NCBI GenBank assembly: GCA_949740535.1 | Contig: CATJHO010000094.1 | Span: forward strand, 1-54,209 | Source: an uncultured Lachnospiraceae bacterium | GTDB lineage: Bacteria; Bacillota; Clostridia; Lachnospirales; Lachnospiraceae | Direction: 5' to 3' | Length of the DNA stretch: 54,209 nucleotides | Shown here: positions 18,184 to 25,543 of the stretch, piece by piece | How positions within the stretch are numbered: the stretch's first letter is position 1 | Layout of the letters: each line of letters starts with the position of its first letter | Position numbers and translations under genes: made by a program | Notes under the pieces: generated by a model | What the model was told of the DNA's origin: nothing | The model's input: only the letters and a program-made list of their open reading frames with translations | Databases searched by the model: none

Positions 18184-18900
18184 ATGATAAATAAGTCACA
18201 GAAGGAGCGAAATGAGAAGGAACAGGAGAGGGAGGAGAAGCAGCAGGAACAGCAGGATAAGCAGATAGAGGAATATGGGCAGCTGACCCTGGAAGACGGG
18301 GAGGCAAAGATCCATCTTTTGAATATTATTGGAGAAATCGAAGGGCATGAATGCCTTCCATCCAATTCCAAAACCACCAAATACGAGCATGTAATTCCCC
18401 AGCTGGCAGCCCTGGAGGACAGCAGAACCATTCAGGGCCTGCTGGTGCTGATTAACACCGTCGGCGGCGATGTGGAATCCGGGCTGGCCATTGCAGAGAT
18501 GATTGCATCCTTAAGCAAACCCACGGTTTCCCTGGTTCTTGGCGGAAGCCATTCCATCGGTGTGCCTCTGGCCGTATCCACGGATTATTCCTTTATTGTA
18601 CCTACCGGAACGATGATGATCCATCCCGTGCGTATGACAGGCCTCATCATCGGGGTAGCCCAGACCTTTGACTACTTTCAGAAAATTCAGGACCGGATCG
18701 CCGGCTTCATCACAGAGCACAGCAGTATCTCTGAACAGCGTCTGCTGAAACTGATGCTGGAAACAGGGGAACTGACCAAGGACGTGGGTTCGGTACTGGT
18801 TGGAAAACAGGCAGTAGAAGAAGGCATTATCAACGAAGTAGGAGGTATCCGGGATGCTTTTGAAAAACTGCGGGAATTAATCCAGGAGAAGGAGGAGTAG
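18184..18900 (+). CDS. tepA: ClpP-like serine protease, TepA family
   Basis: 238 residues, close to Bacillus TepA (translocation-enhancing protein). An extremely charged N-terminal tail (Glu, Gln, Lys; residues 1-35) precedes the ClpP/crotonase fold. [18 protein letters not shown] matches the ClpP nucleotide-free core; the nucleophile is probably Ser124 in GGSHSIG and the general base His147 in MMIHPVR. TepA-type proteins are thought to degrade signal peptides or membrane-associated peptides in the cytoplasm. Residues 147 onward (HPVRMTG) lack the long ClpP handle. It stands alone after metY. Confidence 0.88.
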   Translation: MINKSQKERNEKEQEREEKQQEQQDKQIEEYGQLTLEDGEAKIHLLNIIGEIEGHECLPSNSKTTKYEHVIPQLAALEDSRTIQGLLVLINTVGGDVESGLAIAEMIASLSKPTVSLVLGGSHSIGVPLAVSTDYSFIVPTGTMMIHPVRMTGLIIGVAQTFDYFQKIQDRIAGFITEHSSISEQRLLKLMLETGELTKDVGSVLVGKQAVEEGIINEVGGIRDAFEKLRELIQEKEE

Positions 18901-18935
18901 CAGCATTTTCAAGCGGTGCTTTGTTGCAGCCAGGA

Positions 18936-19104
18936 GGCAGAGGAAGACGGCAGCCTAGGGCTTTTCCGATATCCAGTGTCTGAACTGTTCGCGCACATCC
19001 TGTCTAATATTAACGGACATTTATGTCCGGTAAGTGCAGATTGGATGTACGAGAACGTGCGGACACGGATATGGAAAAGTGCAGGACTGCCGTCTTCCTC
19101 TGCC
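18936..19104. repeat. 169-nt imperfect long inverted repeat / structured RNA candidate
   Basis: The 337-base gap 18901-19237 contains no convincing gene. Instead the outer 18 bases at 18936-18953 (GGCAGAGGAAGACGGCAG) are the exact reverse complement of 19087-19104. Pairing continues inward: CTTTTCC-G-ATATCC (18961-18974) with GGATATGGAAAAG (19067-19079), then GTGTC and ACATCC (18976-19000) with GGATGT and GGACAC (19043-19066), and an apical CGGACAT/ATGTCCG (19014-19029). The result is one rod-like hairpin with small bulges. It could be a structured RNA, a transposon-derived palindrome, or a large terminator; the following sequence has no strong T-tract. Confidence 0.75.
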
Positions 19105-19167
19105 GTCCCCCGTCCTTATCCCTTCTTAAGAATTATTTAAATATACATCATCTTTTCCACCGGGGAC

Positions 19168-19196
19168 TTGTCAAACTATTTAAAAAGAGTTATACT
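19168..19196 (+). promoter_or_regulatory. Sigma-A promoter of the Nudix gene
   Basis: TTGTCA (19168-19173), 17 bases, TATACT (19191-19196), 41 bases before ATG 19238. Confidence 0.7.
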
Positions 19197-19237
19197 GTTA
19201 CCAGTCTATGAGACACACCAGGCAGGGAGGATTTGCA

Positions 19238-19690
19238 ATGATTGAGGCAACCAGTTGTGGCGGTGTGGTGATTTTTCGGGGTAAGATTCTGCTTTTGTAC
19301 AAGAATTACAAGAACCGGTATGAAGGCTGGGTCCTGCCCAAGGGAACTGTAGAACCGGGTGAAGAATTCAAGGACACGGCGGTACGGGAGGTACGGGAGG
19401 AGACAGGCGTCGAGGCTTCCATTATCAAGTACATTGGGAAGAGCCAGTATTCCTTTTCGGTGCCGGAGGATACAGTGGAGAAGGATGTCCACTGGTATCT
19501 GATGATGGCAGACAACTATTACAGCAAACCACAGCGTGAGGAATATTTTGTTGATTCAGGCTATTACAAGTTTCACGAGGCTTATCACCTTTTGAAATTT
19601 TCCAATGAAAAGCAGATTTTGGAACGGGCCTACAACGAATATCTGGATTTGAAGAAAAGCAATCTTTGGGGAAATAAAAAGTATTTTTGA
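19238..19690 (+). CDS. Nudix hydrolase
   Basis: 150 residues from ATG 19238, which has GGGAGG at good spacing; ATG 19208 is in frame but has no ribosome-binding site. The Nudix box is complete: G-TVEPG-E-EFKDTAV-REVREETGV, the Mg-binding motif of enzymes that cleave nucleoside diphosphates linked to another group. Short domain with KIILLLYKN-like strand before the box and no extra domain, similar to MutT/Ap4A or RNA-pyrophosphohydrolase relatives; the substrate cannot be told. Own promoter upstream and hairpin terminator downstream. Confidence 0.93.
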   Translation: MIEATSCGGVVIFRGKILLLYKNYKNRYEGWVLPKGTVEPGEEFKDTAVREVREETGVEASIIKYIGKSQYSFSVPEDTVEKDVHWYLMMADNYYSKPQREEYFVDSGYYKFHEAYHLLKFSNEKQILERAYNEYLDLKKSNLWGNKKYF

Positions 19691-19697
19691 GTGATTA

Positions 19698-19750
19698 AAA
19701 GGAATGCCGCAAAATAAATCCTGTTTTTTCTTTGCGGAGTTCCTTTCTTG
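19698..19750 (+). terminator. Terminator after the Nudix gene
   Basis: AAAGGAATGCCGCAAA (19698-19713) pairs with TTTGCGGAGTTCCTTT (19731-19746) at 14 of 16 positions, followed by CTTGTTT. Confidence 0.65.
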
Positions 19751-19803
19751 TTTCATAGAAAATACATTCCACAGGTCTTTGGCAGGGAAAGGCAGAACGC
19801 AGT

Positions 19804-20118
19804 ATGAGGTGGGCGAAAGAACTCTATCTGAGTGAAAAGACAGCCGCAAAAAAGGACAAGATTATCCGCAAGGCAGAACGGGGCATTGGGATGGTCAGCA
19901 TTTACTTTATTTCGCTGGCCTCCAATGAACAGAATCTCCTGGATATTTTTCATGCCGCCCATTTGAAACAGCCTGTGTTTTATAAACAGAATCCCTTTGT
20001 TGTGGGAATCGCCTCCGGTTACGAGGAGGCACTGGAGATGACCCGGCAGATTCTGGAAGATATTTATGCAGAAACAGGAGGCTTTCGTGTCAGAGAATAT
20101 TTTGAAGCGGCAGACTAG
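19804..20118 (+). CDS. Conserved-looking hypothetical protein, 104 residues
   Basis: I do not recognise a named family. The protein starts MRWAKELYLSEKTAAKKDKI and continues with an alternating helix/strand pattern (VSIYFISLASN, PVFYKQNPFVVGIASGYEEA, a C-terminal helix and VREYFEAAD), soluble and without signal peptide or cysteines. Shine-Dalgarno is weak (GGAAAGGCAG, about 10 bases upstream). It lies 74 bases before the DUF2953 gene on the same strand and may share its transcript with the sporulation-linked pair that follows. Confidence 0.7.
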   Translation: MRWAKELYLSEKTAAKKDKIIRKAERGIGMVSIYFISLASNEQNLLDIFHAAHLKQPVFYKQNPFVVGIASGYEEALEMTRQILEDIYAETGGFRVREYFEAAD

Positions 20119-20191
20119 CGTCAATACACCAGACAGAATCTGCCTGTTTGTCCATGGGATGCCGCAGGTGTGTAGGAGTTAGGAGAACCGG

Positions 20192-21178
20192 ATGCTGCAT
20201 ATCATTTTGCTGATTTTGAAAATCTTGGGGATTGTACTGGCAGTTCTTTTGGGAATTATTCTGCTGATCCTTGTGCTGCTGCTCTATGTGCCGGTCCGTT
20301 ATCAGGGAACCGTACGCAGAGACAAAGCCTGGGAATTATATGCGAAGTTAAGCTGGCTTCTGCACAGCCTGACGGTTCCCATTGTGTATGAGGATGGGAA
20401 GTTTTCAATCAAAGTCAGGCTTTTTGGAATTACCATTAAGGATCTGAGCAGGGATGAGGAAGAGATTTCGGAAGATATCGATGAATATCTCTGGGATGCA
20501 GAGGAGGATATTTCTGAAAACGAAGAACAGATAGAAGACCGTTCCCGGCTGTCTGCGGGAGAAGACGGCCTGGAAGAGAGGGCAAAGCCTGTACAGCCTG
20601 AGAGGGAAGATTGGGATTTGAGAGAGCCGGAAGATGAGGAAACGAAAGGAAGGGATATGGAAGCCCGGCAAGAGAAGGGGCTCTTATCTCGTGTCCGGGA
20701 AAAAATACGTACCATTTTTTTAAAGATTTTCCGAATATGGCAGAAAATTAAGAATCTCAAATATACATTCCGCCGAATCTGTGCTAAAATAAGGCAGGGT
20801 GTTCAAAAATACCGGGATCTAAAAGAATTTCTTTTAGATGAACGGACGAAGAAAGCAGTGAAGCAGTGTCTGGAACAGCTTAAGTATCTGCTTGGAAAGC
20901 TGCTTCCGAAAAAGATTCGGGGAGAGCTTCATTTTGGTATGGAGGATCCGGCCCTGACAGGAGAAATTTTAGGCGGGATCAGTATATTCTATCCGGTTTT
21001 TATGGATAATGTTAAGGTATACCCGGATTTTGAGCAGAGTATTTTAGAGGGGGAGCTTTTTATAAAAGGAAGGCTTAGGCTGATCACAATCCTGCTGATT
21101 CTGTGGAGGCTCTGGCGTGACAGGGATGTCCGGTATGTCTATGAAAAGCTGAACGGAAGAAGAGCCGGGAAAACTTAG
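20192..21178 (+). CDS. DUF2953 domain membrane protein
   Basis: 328 residues. One long N-terminal membrane segment (residues about 3-30), then VPVRYQG and a beta-rich stretch, a long acidic low-complexity region (about 85-165, rich in Glu, Asp, Arg), and a C-terminal part with LHFGMEDPALTGEILGGISI and VYPDFEQSILEGELFIKGRL, which is the DUF2953 signature. The following gene is gerW, a pairing seen widely in spore-forming Firmicutes (ytfI-ytfJ in Bacillus), so a role in sporulation or spore envelope is likely by association. The molecular function is unknown. Confidence 0.88.
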   Translation: MLHIILLILKILGIVLAVLLGIILLILVLLLYVPVRYQGTVRRDKAWELYAKLSWLLHSLTVPIVYEDGKFSIKVRLFGITIKDLSRDEEEISEDIDEYLWDAEEDISENEEQIEDRSRLSAGEDGLEERAKPVQPEREDWDLREPEDEETKGRDMEARQEKGLLSRVREKIRTIFLKIFRIWQKIKNLKYTFRRICAKIRQGVQKYRDLKEFLLDERTKKAVKQCLEQLKYLLGKLLPKKIRGELHFGMEDPALTGEILGGISIFYPVFMDNVKVYPDFEQSILEGELFIKGRLRLITILLILWRLWRDRDVRYVYEKLNGRRAGKT

Positions 21179-21226
21179 AATCGGCAGAAAAGCATATGGT
21201 GAAAGGGCAAAAGGAGGATTTGTACC

Positions 21227-21631
21227 ATGAACAATAATTTTGATACAACTGTGGAATCTTTATTTAAGGGAATGGACAGTTTCATTACCACCAAGACAGT
21301 CGTGGGAGATGCCATCACGGTAGGAGATACCATCATTCTTCCTCTGGTGGATGTGTCCTTCGGTGTGGGAGCCGGAGCCTTTGCAGGCGATAAGAAGCAG
21401 AATGCAGGAGGCGGTATGGGAGGACGGATCTCTCCCAGCGCGATTCTGGTGATCTCCAATGGTGTGACCAAGCTGGTGAATGTGAAGAACCAGGATACCG
21501 TAACGAAGATTCTGGATATGGTTCCGGATTTCGTGAATAAATTTACCAGCGGAAAGAAAGAGAGCAGTCCGGTGGCAGACGCCATTCAGGATGCAGTGGA
21601 TGTGCTGGAGAAGGAAGACGAAGAGGTTTAA
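21227..21631 (+). CDS. gerW: GerW family sporulation protein (YtfJ)
   Basis: 134 residues. Diagnostic strands are TVVGDAITVGDTIILPLVDV, SFGVGAGAFAGD, a Gly-rich loop (AGGGMGGRISPSA) and VTKLVNV. In Bacillus, GerW is made in the forespore and is needed for L-alanine germination. Shine-Dalgarno AAAGGAGG is strong. It follows the DUF2953 gene by 48 bases and ends before a clear terminator at 21673. Confidence 0.95.
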   Translation: MNNNFDTTVESLFKGMDSFITTKTVVGDAITVGDTIILPLVDVSFGVGAGAFAGDKKQNAGGGMGGRISPSAILVISNGVTKLVNVKNQDTVTKILDMVPDFVNKFTSGKKESSPVADAIQDAVDVLEKEDEEV

Positions 21632-21672
21632 ACGCGTATACATGTATATGTGAAAGGAATGATCGGCAAAAG

Positions 21673-21702
21673 AGGGTGGCAGGTATCTGCCAGCCCTTTT
21701 TC
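21673..21702 (+). terminator. Terminator after gerW
   Basis: AGGGTGGCAG (21673-21682) and CTGCCAGCCCT (21687-21697) form a stem with one bulged G and a GTAT loop, followed by TTTTT. A 12-bp palindrome TATACATGTATA (21637-21648) lies just before it. Confidence 0.8.
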
Positions 21703-21742
21703 TGCATATAATAAAGTGAGAATTTATTTGCCGGGAGCCCTT

Positions 21743-21904
21743 ATGAAACAATTACTTGGTTTTGTCATGTTCTGGATCGGAGTGGGAATACTGACTACCT
21801 TTTTCATGCCTGTGCAGGGGTGGTTTGTACGTGCGCTTGCGGCCTTTTCGCTGATGCTGGTGGGATACAATCTCTTCTCCTCCGATGGAAAATGTGGGAA
21901 ATGA
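21743..21904 (+). CDS. Small two-span membrane protein, 53 residues
   Basis: ATG 21743 follows GGGAG at 5 bases; an in-frame upstream start at 21650 would read through the gerW terminator. Two hydrophobic helices (GFVMFWIGVGILTTFF and ALAAFSLMLVGYNLF) are joined by a short loop, ending SSDGKCGK. Similar tiny proteins are common in Lachnospiraceae, with no known function. The stop codon lies inside a perfect tandem ATGATGCAA repeat (21901-21918). Confidence 0.75.
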   Translation: MKQLLGFVMFWIGVGILTTFFMPVQGWFVRALAAFSLMLVGYNLFSSDGKCGK

Positions 21905-22056
21905 TGCAAATGATGCAACTTCTTAAGAAAATCTAAATATTTGTAATAAATACTTTCCTTTTATGTAAAAGTAATGTAAAATATGTAGGATGTATAAAGC
22001 TGTGGTCTGGTATGGAGAAAAGGAACCGCAGCCATACGAAAGCGGAGGGTCGGGAG

Positions 22057-22941
22057 ATGTCAGTGACAATGTTGAAGCGCGTTGCTTTGGCTGCAATGAC
22101 GATCAATTATATTGGAGCATTTATACCAGGGGCGCCTGTCTGGTTTCAGTGGATTGGCCGGCTGGCAGCGCCCTTGTTTTTTTATGCCATGGCCTGGAGC
22201 CTGGACAAGACCAGTGACAAAAAACTGTATTTTAGGCGGCTCTATATCTGCAGCGTGGCCATGGGCTTCGTGAATCTGATTCTTTCTATTGTGGCACAGA
22301 AGACCGGCCTTATGACAGCTGTGACCAATAATATTTTTGCGACTCTTTTTGCAGGTGCATTTTTTATTGAAATCCTGGAGTATGGACGAAAGCATCCCAA
22401 GCGCAGATGGCGTATGTGGCTCAGCTACGGCTTCTGGCAGATAGCTTTTGCGGGATTGTGGGCGGTTCTCTATGAGCTGGTAGAAGTTCCCTATGCGCTT
22501 TTGAACTTTCTTTCTGCAGTCTTTGGCAATGCCTTCACCTGTGAGGGAGCTTTTATGTTTGTGCTGATGGGAGCTGTATTCTATTACACCAAGGAGGATA
22601 ACCGGAAGCTTTCCATAGGTTACGGGATTCTCTGTCTGATTTTTTTTGCCAACTCTGCTTTGGGGATTTGGGGAAGATTCTTTAATCTGGTGGGAAGTGA
22701 CGTGCTTGTGGCTCTGATGGAGATTATGACCGGGCTGATGCTGTGGGGCGCATCCTTCCGTCCCATTTTTGATCTGTCTCATATGCTGAACAATGATTTT
22801 CAGTGGATGATGATTCTGGCCCTTCCCTTCTTCCTTGCCTGCAACGGGGAGCGGGGACAGTGTAAGAAGTATTTTTATTACATTTTTTATCCGGCTCATG
22901 TATATCTTCTGTGGTTTCTGGGGGTTGTGATTCTGGGGTAA
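22057..22941 (+). CDS. TraX family membrane protein
   Basis: 294 residues from ATG 22057 (GGAGGG at 22044); an in-frame ATG at 22012 is possible but lacks a site. About nine hydrophobic segments. The N-terminal MLKRVALAAMTINYIGAFI, then IGRLAAPLFFYAMAWSLDKT, and the C-terminal KKYFYYIFYPAHVYLLW are typical of TraX, first described as the acetylase of F pilin. Chromosomal clostridial copies are unlinked to conjugation genes and probably acylate another surface component; that is inference. A bidirectional terminator follows at 23008. Confidence 0.92.
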   Translation: MSVTMLKRVALAAMTINYIGAFIPGAPVWFQWIGRLAAPLFFYAMAWSLDKTSDKKLYFRRLYICSVAMGFVNLILSIVAQKTGLMTAVTNNIFATLFAGAFFIEILEYGRKHPKRRWRMWLSYGFWQIAFAGLWAVLYELVEVPYALLNFLSAVFGNAFTCEGAFMFVLMGAVFYYTKEDNRKLSIGYGILCLIFFANSALGIWGRFFNLVGSDVLVALMEIMTGLMLWGASFRPIFDLSHMLNNDFQWMMILALPFFLACNGERGQCKKYFYYIFYPAHVYLLWFLGVVILG

Positions 22942-23007
22942 GGGCAGAAAACGCCTGACTGGTGCAGAAGTACAGATAAAATTTCCTGTGCATAATACGA
23001 AAAAAGA

Positions 23008-23027
23008 AGCTGTCTGCTGCGACAGCT
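23008..23027. terminator. Bidirectional terminator between traX-like gene and rpmB
   Basis: AGCTGTC-TGCTGC-GACAGCT, followed by CCTTTT on the plus strand and by TCTTTTTT on the minus strand, so it can serve both convergent genes. Confidence 0.8.
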
Positions 23028-23045
23028 CCTTTTAATATCCACTCT

Positions 23046-23231
23046 TTACGCTCTTTCCACTTTACCCGATCTCAGACAAGAAGTACATACATACATCTTC
23101 TTGGATCCGCCATTAACCTTGACTCTTACAGACTTAATATTGGATTTCCACATCTTGTTGGAACGTCTATGTGAATGACTTACAGCGTTTCCGAAGTGAG
23201 CGCCTTTTTCACAAATAGCACACTTAGCCAT
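23046..23231 (-). CDS. rpmB: 50S ribosomal protein L28
   Basis: 61 residues, starting MAKCAICEKGAHFGNAVSHS at 23231 directly after AAGGAGG; the in-frame start further upstream is rejected. Large-subunit ribosomal protein. It is the cysteine-containing, zinc-ribbon form: CAIC near the N-terminus and CTSC near the C-terminus supply four Cys. It is transcribed alone, divergent from the asp23-like gene. Confidence 0.98.
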   Translation of the reverse strand: MAKCAICEKGAHFGNAVSHSHRRSNKMWKSNIKSVRVKVNGGSKKMYVCTSCLRSGKVERA

Positions 23232-23285
23232 CCTAGCACCTCCTTGACCTTTAGTGAACCTACATATAGGTCCGCAACACAAATT

Positions 23286-23314
23286 ATTCTAGCAGAAAGT
23301 ACTATATTTTGCAA
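23286..23314 (-). promoter_or_regulatory. Promoter of rpmB
   Basis: Minus strand TTGCAA (23314-23309), 17 bases, TAGAAT (23291-23286). Confidence 0.7.
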
Positions 23315-23325
23315 GCATTAAATTA

Positions 23326-23343
23326 AAAAAATTGCAATTTTTT
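23326..23343. repeat. 18-bp AT-rich palindrome between divergent promoters
   Basis: AAAAAATTGCAATTTTTT is a perfect palindrome between the rpmB and asp23-like promoters. Confidence 0.7.
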
Positions 23344-23373
23344 GAGAAACTGGGTGATTTTGCAAAAATTACT

Positions 23374-23401
23374 TTGATTTTACAGGGAAGTAGGGTATAC
23401 T
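23374..23401 (+). promoter_or_regulatory. Promoter of the asp23-like/fakA-like/recG genes
   Basis: TTGATT (23374-23379), 16 bases, TATACT (23396-23401), about 100 bases before ATG 23500. Confidence 0.55.
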
Positions 23402-23499
23402 GTCAATAGAGTTAGGAAAGCTACATATTTGAATCAGCTTCCCATATTCCGGCGGAAAAAAGCCGGACGTGTTAAAAAACATAAATGGAGGTAATCATA

Positions 23500-23856
23500 A
23501 TGAAGGGACTTATGAATACACAATTAGGTGCAGTAATCATTGACCCGGAAGTCATAGCCAAGTATGCCGGTTCGGTAGCGGTTGAATGTTTCGGCATTGT
23601 AGGCATGGCTATGGTCAACGTCCGCGACGGCATTGTAAAGCTGCTGCGTGGTGACAATCTGACCAGAGGCGTGAATGTCCAGATAAACGACAACCGCATT
23701 ACTTTATCCTTCCATGTCATCGTGTCCTACGGAGTCAGCATCTCCGCAGTATCCGATAATCTAATCAGCAATGTTAAATATAAAGTAGAAGAATTTACGG
23801 GTATGTCCATAGAGAAAATCAACATCTTTGTAGAAGGTGTGCGGGTAATAGACTAA
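23500..23856 (+). CDS. Asp23/Gls24 family protein (YloU-like)
   Basis: 118 residues from ATG 23500, directly preceded by GGAGGT; the ATG at 23485 overlaps that site. The Asp23 fold is seen in GAVIIDPEVIAKYAGSVAVE, CFGIVGMA and the C-terminal VEEFTGMSIEKINIFVEGVR. In Bacillus yloU sits in front of yloV (fakA-like) and recG, the same order as here, 24 bases before the next gene. Members are abundant small cytoplasmic or membrane-associated proteins tied to envelope stress or fatty-acid metabolism; exact role unsettled. Confidence 0.93.
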   Translation: MKGLMNTQLGAVIIDPEVIAKYAGSVAVECFGIVGMAMVNVRDGIVKLLRGDNLTRGVNVQINDNRITLSFHVIVSYGVSISAVSDNLISNVKYKVEEFTGMSIEKINIFVEGVRVID

Positions 23857-23880
23857 TAGCAGGAGGAGCTAAACAGAGTT

Positions 23881-25542
23881 ATGAAGACCATAGATGTAGA
23901 AACACTGACAAAGATGTTTTTGGCCGGCGCTAAGAACCTGGAGGCAAAGAAGGAATGGATCAATGAACTGAATGTATTCCCGGTTCCGGACGGAGATACG
24001 GGAACCAATATGACCCTGACCATTATGTCTGCAGCCTCTGAGGTGAACAATCTGCCGGTGCGCACCATGGAATCTGTAGCGAAAGCTGTCTCTTCCGGAT
24101 CCCTGCGGGGCGCAAGAGGAAATTCCGGTGTTATTCTTTCCCAGCTTTTGAGAGGATTTACCAAGGGAATAAGGAATCATGAAACACTGGATGCCGTGAT
24201 CTTTGCCAATGCATTCCAGAAGGCAGTGGAGACCGCTTACAAGGCAGTTATGAAGCCCAAGGAGGGTACCATCCTCACGGTAGCCCGCGGAGCCGCAGAC
24301 AAGGCTTCTGAGCTGGCCCTGGTGGAGGACGATCTGGACGTATTCTTTCTGGGGATCATTGAGGAAGCGGAGGCCGTTCTTAAGCGGACCCCGGAGCTTC
24401 TGCCCGTCTTAAAGGAGGCCGGTGTGGTAGATTCTGGCGGACAGGGGCTTTTAGAGGTTCTTAAAGGAGCCTACGATGCATTTCTTGGCAAGGAGATTGA
24501 TTATACTTTCGAAGCACCCAAGGCTGCGCCGGTGAAGATCAGCGCCCAGACAGAGGCGGAGATTAAGTTTGGTTACTGTACGGAATTTATCATTATGCTG
24601 GACAAAGAATTTCCGGCAGAGACAGAGCATGAATTTAAGCAGTTTCTGGAATCCATCGGTGATTCCATTGTGTGCGTGGCAGATGATGATATCGTAAAGA
24701 TCCACGTACATACCAATCATCCAGGGCAGGCCATTGAAAAGGCACTTACCTATGGTTCCCTGTCACGGCTGAAGATTGATAATATGCGCGAGGAACACGA
24801 AGAGAAACTGATCAAGGATGCTTCCAGGATCGCGGCGGAGCAGGCCGCCCAGGAGGCTGCGAGAAAGGCTGCGGAGCCCAGAAAGGAAATGGGCTTTATT
24901 TCTGTGTCTATCGGAGCGGGCATCGGGGAGATCTTTAAGGGACTGGGCGTGGACTATCTGATTGAGGGCGGACAGACCATGAATCCCAGCACAGAGGATA
25001 TGCTGAATGCCATTGAACAGGTTAATGCGGATCACATCTTCATTCTGCCCAACAACAAGAACATTATCCTGGCAGCCAATCAGGCCCAGGCATTGTGTAA
25101 AGATAAAGACATCATTGTAGTTCCCACCAAGACAGTTCCCCAGGGAATCACAGCGATGATCAACTATATTCCAGACATGTCTCCCAAGGAGAATGAGGAG
25201 CGGATGATGGAGGAGATAAAGAATGTGAAGACCGGCCAGGTGACCTATGCGGTCCGTGATACACATCTGGATGACAAGGAGATCAAAGAGGGTGATATCA
25301 TGGGAATCGGAGATCATTCCATTCTGGCTGTGGGCGGCCGGATTGGAGAGGTGGCCCTTCAGATGTTTGAGGAACTGGTGGATGAGGATTCGGAGCTGAT
25401 CAGTATCTACTATGGAGAGGGTGTCAGCGAAGCCGAGGCCCAGGAGCTGGGCGGGAAGCTTGGGAGCGCTTATCCGGACTGTGATATTGAGGTACATTTC
25501 GGCGGCCAGCCTATCTATTATTATGTGGTATCGGTAGAATAA
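23881..25542 (+). CDS. fakA: DAK2/DegV-domain kinase, FakA (YloV) type
   Basis: 553 residues, full length. The N-terminal DhaL-like kinase domain has the Mg-ATP motif FPVPDGDTGTNM (about residues 33-44) and SLRGARGNSGVILSQLLRGF. The middle holds CTEFIIMLD and HVHTNHPGQAIEKA; the C-terminal part is the DegV-like domain (SVSIGAGIGEIFKGLG, LPNNKNIILAANQA). FakA phosphorylates fatty acids carried by a FakB protein, giving acyl-phosphate for phospholipid synthesis; no fakB is in the window. Short gap after the asp23-like gene and one base before the recG ATG, so an operon. Confidence 0.95.
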   Translation: MKTIDVETLTKMFLAGAKNLEAKKEWINELNVFPVPDGDTGTNMTLTIMSAASEVNNLPVRTMESVAKAVSSGSLRGARGNSGVILSQLLRGFTKGIRNHETLDAVIFANAFQKAVETAYKAVMKPKEGTILTVARGAADKASELALVEDDLDVFFLGIIEEAEAVLKRTPELLPVLKEAGVVDSGGQGLLEVLKGAYDAFLGKEIDYTFEAPKAAPVKISAQTEAEIKFGYCTEFIIMLDKEFPAETEHEFKQFLESIGDSIVCVADDDIVKIHVHTNHPGQAIEKALTYGSLSRLKIDNMREEHEEKLIKDASRIAAEQAAQEAARKAAEPRKEMGFISVSIGAGIGEIFKGLGVDYLIEGGQTMNPSTEDMLNAIEQVNADHIFILPNNKNIILAANQAQALCKDKDIIVVPTKTVPQGITAMINYIPDMSPKENEERMMEEIKNVKTGQVTYAVRDTHLDDKEIKEGDIMGIGDHSILAVGGRIGEVALQMFEELVDEDSELISIYYGEGVSEAEAQELGGKLGSAYPDCDIEVHFGGQPIYYYVVSVE

Positions 25543-25543
25543 T

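Noticed and set aside
18936-19104. 6S RNA as an identity for the long hairpin
   Set aside because: 6S RNA has a large central bubble flanked by characteristic stems; here pairing is nearly continuous and the outer stem is perfect.
18936-19104. Integron attC site
   Set aside because: No integrase gene and no GTTRRRY core at the ends.
22060-22899. 279-codon minus-strand frame opposite traX
   Set aside because: Shadow of TraX hydrophobic codons; no ribosome site.
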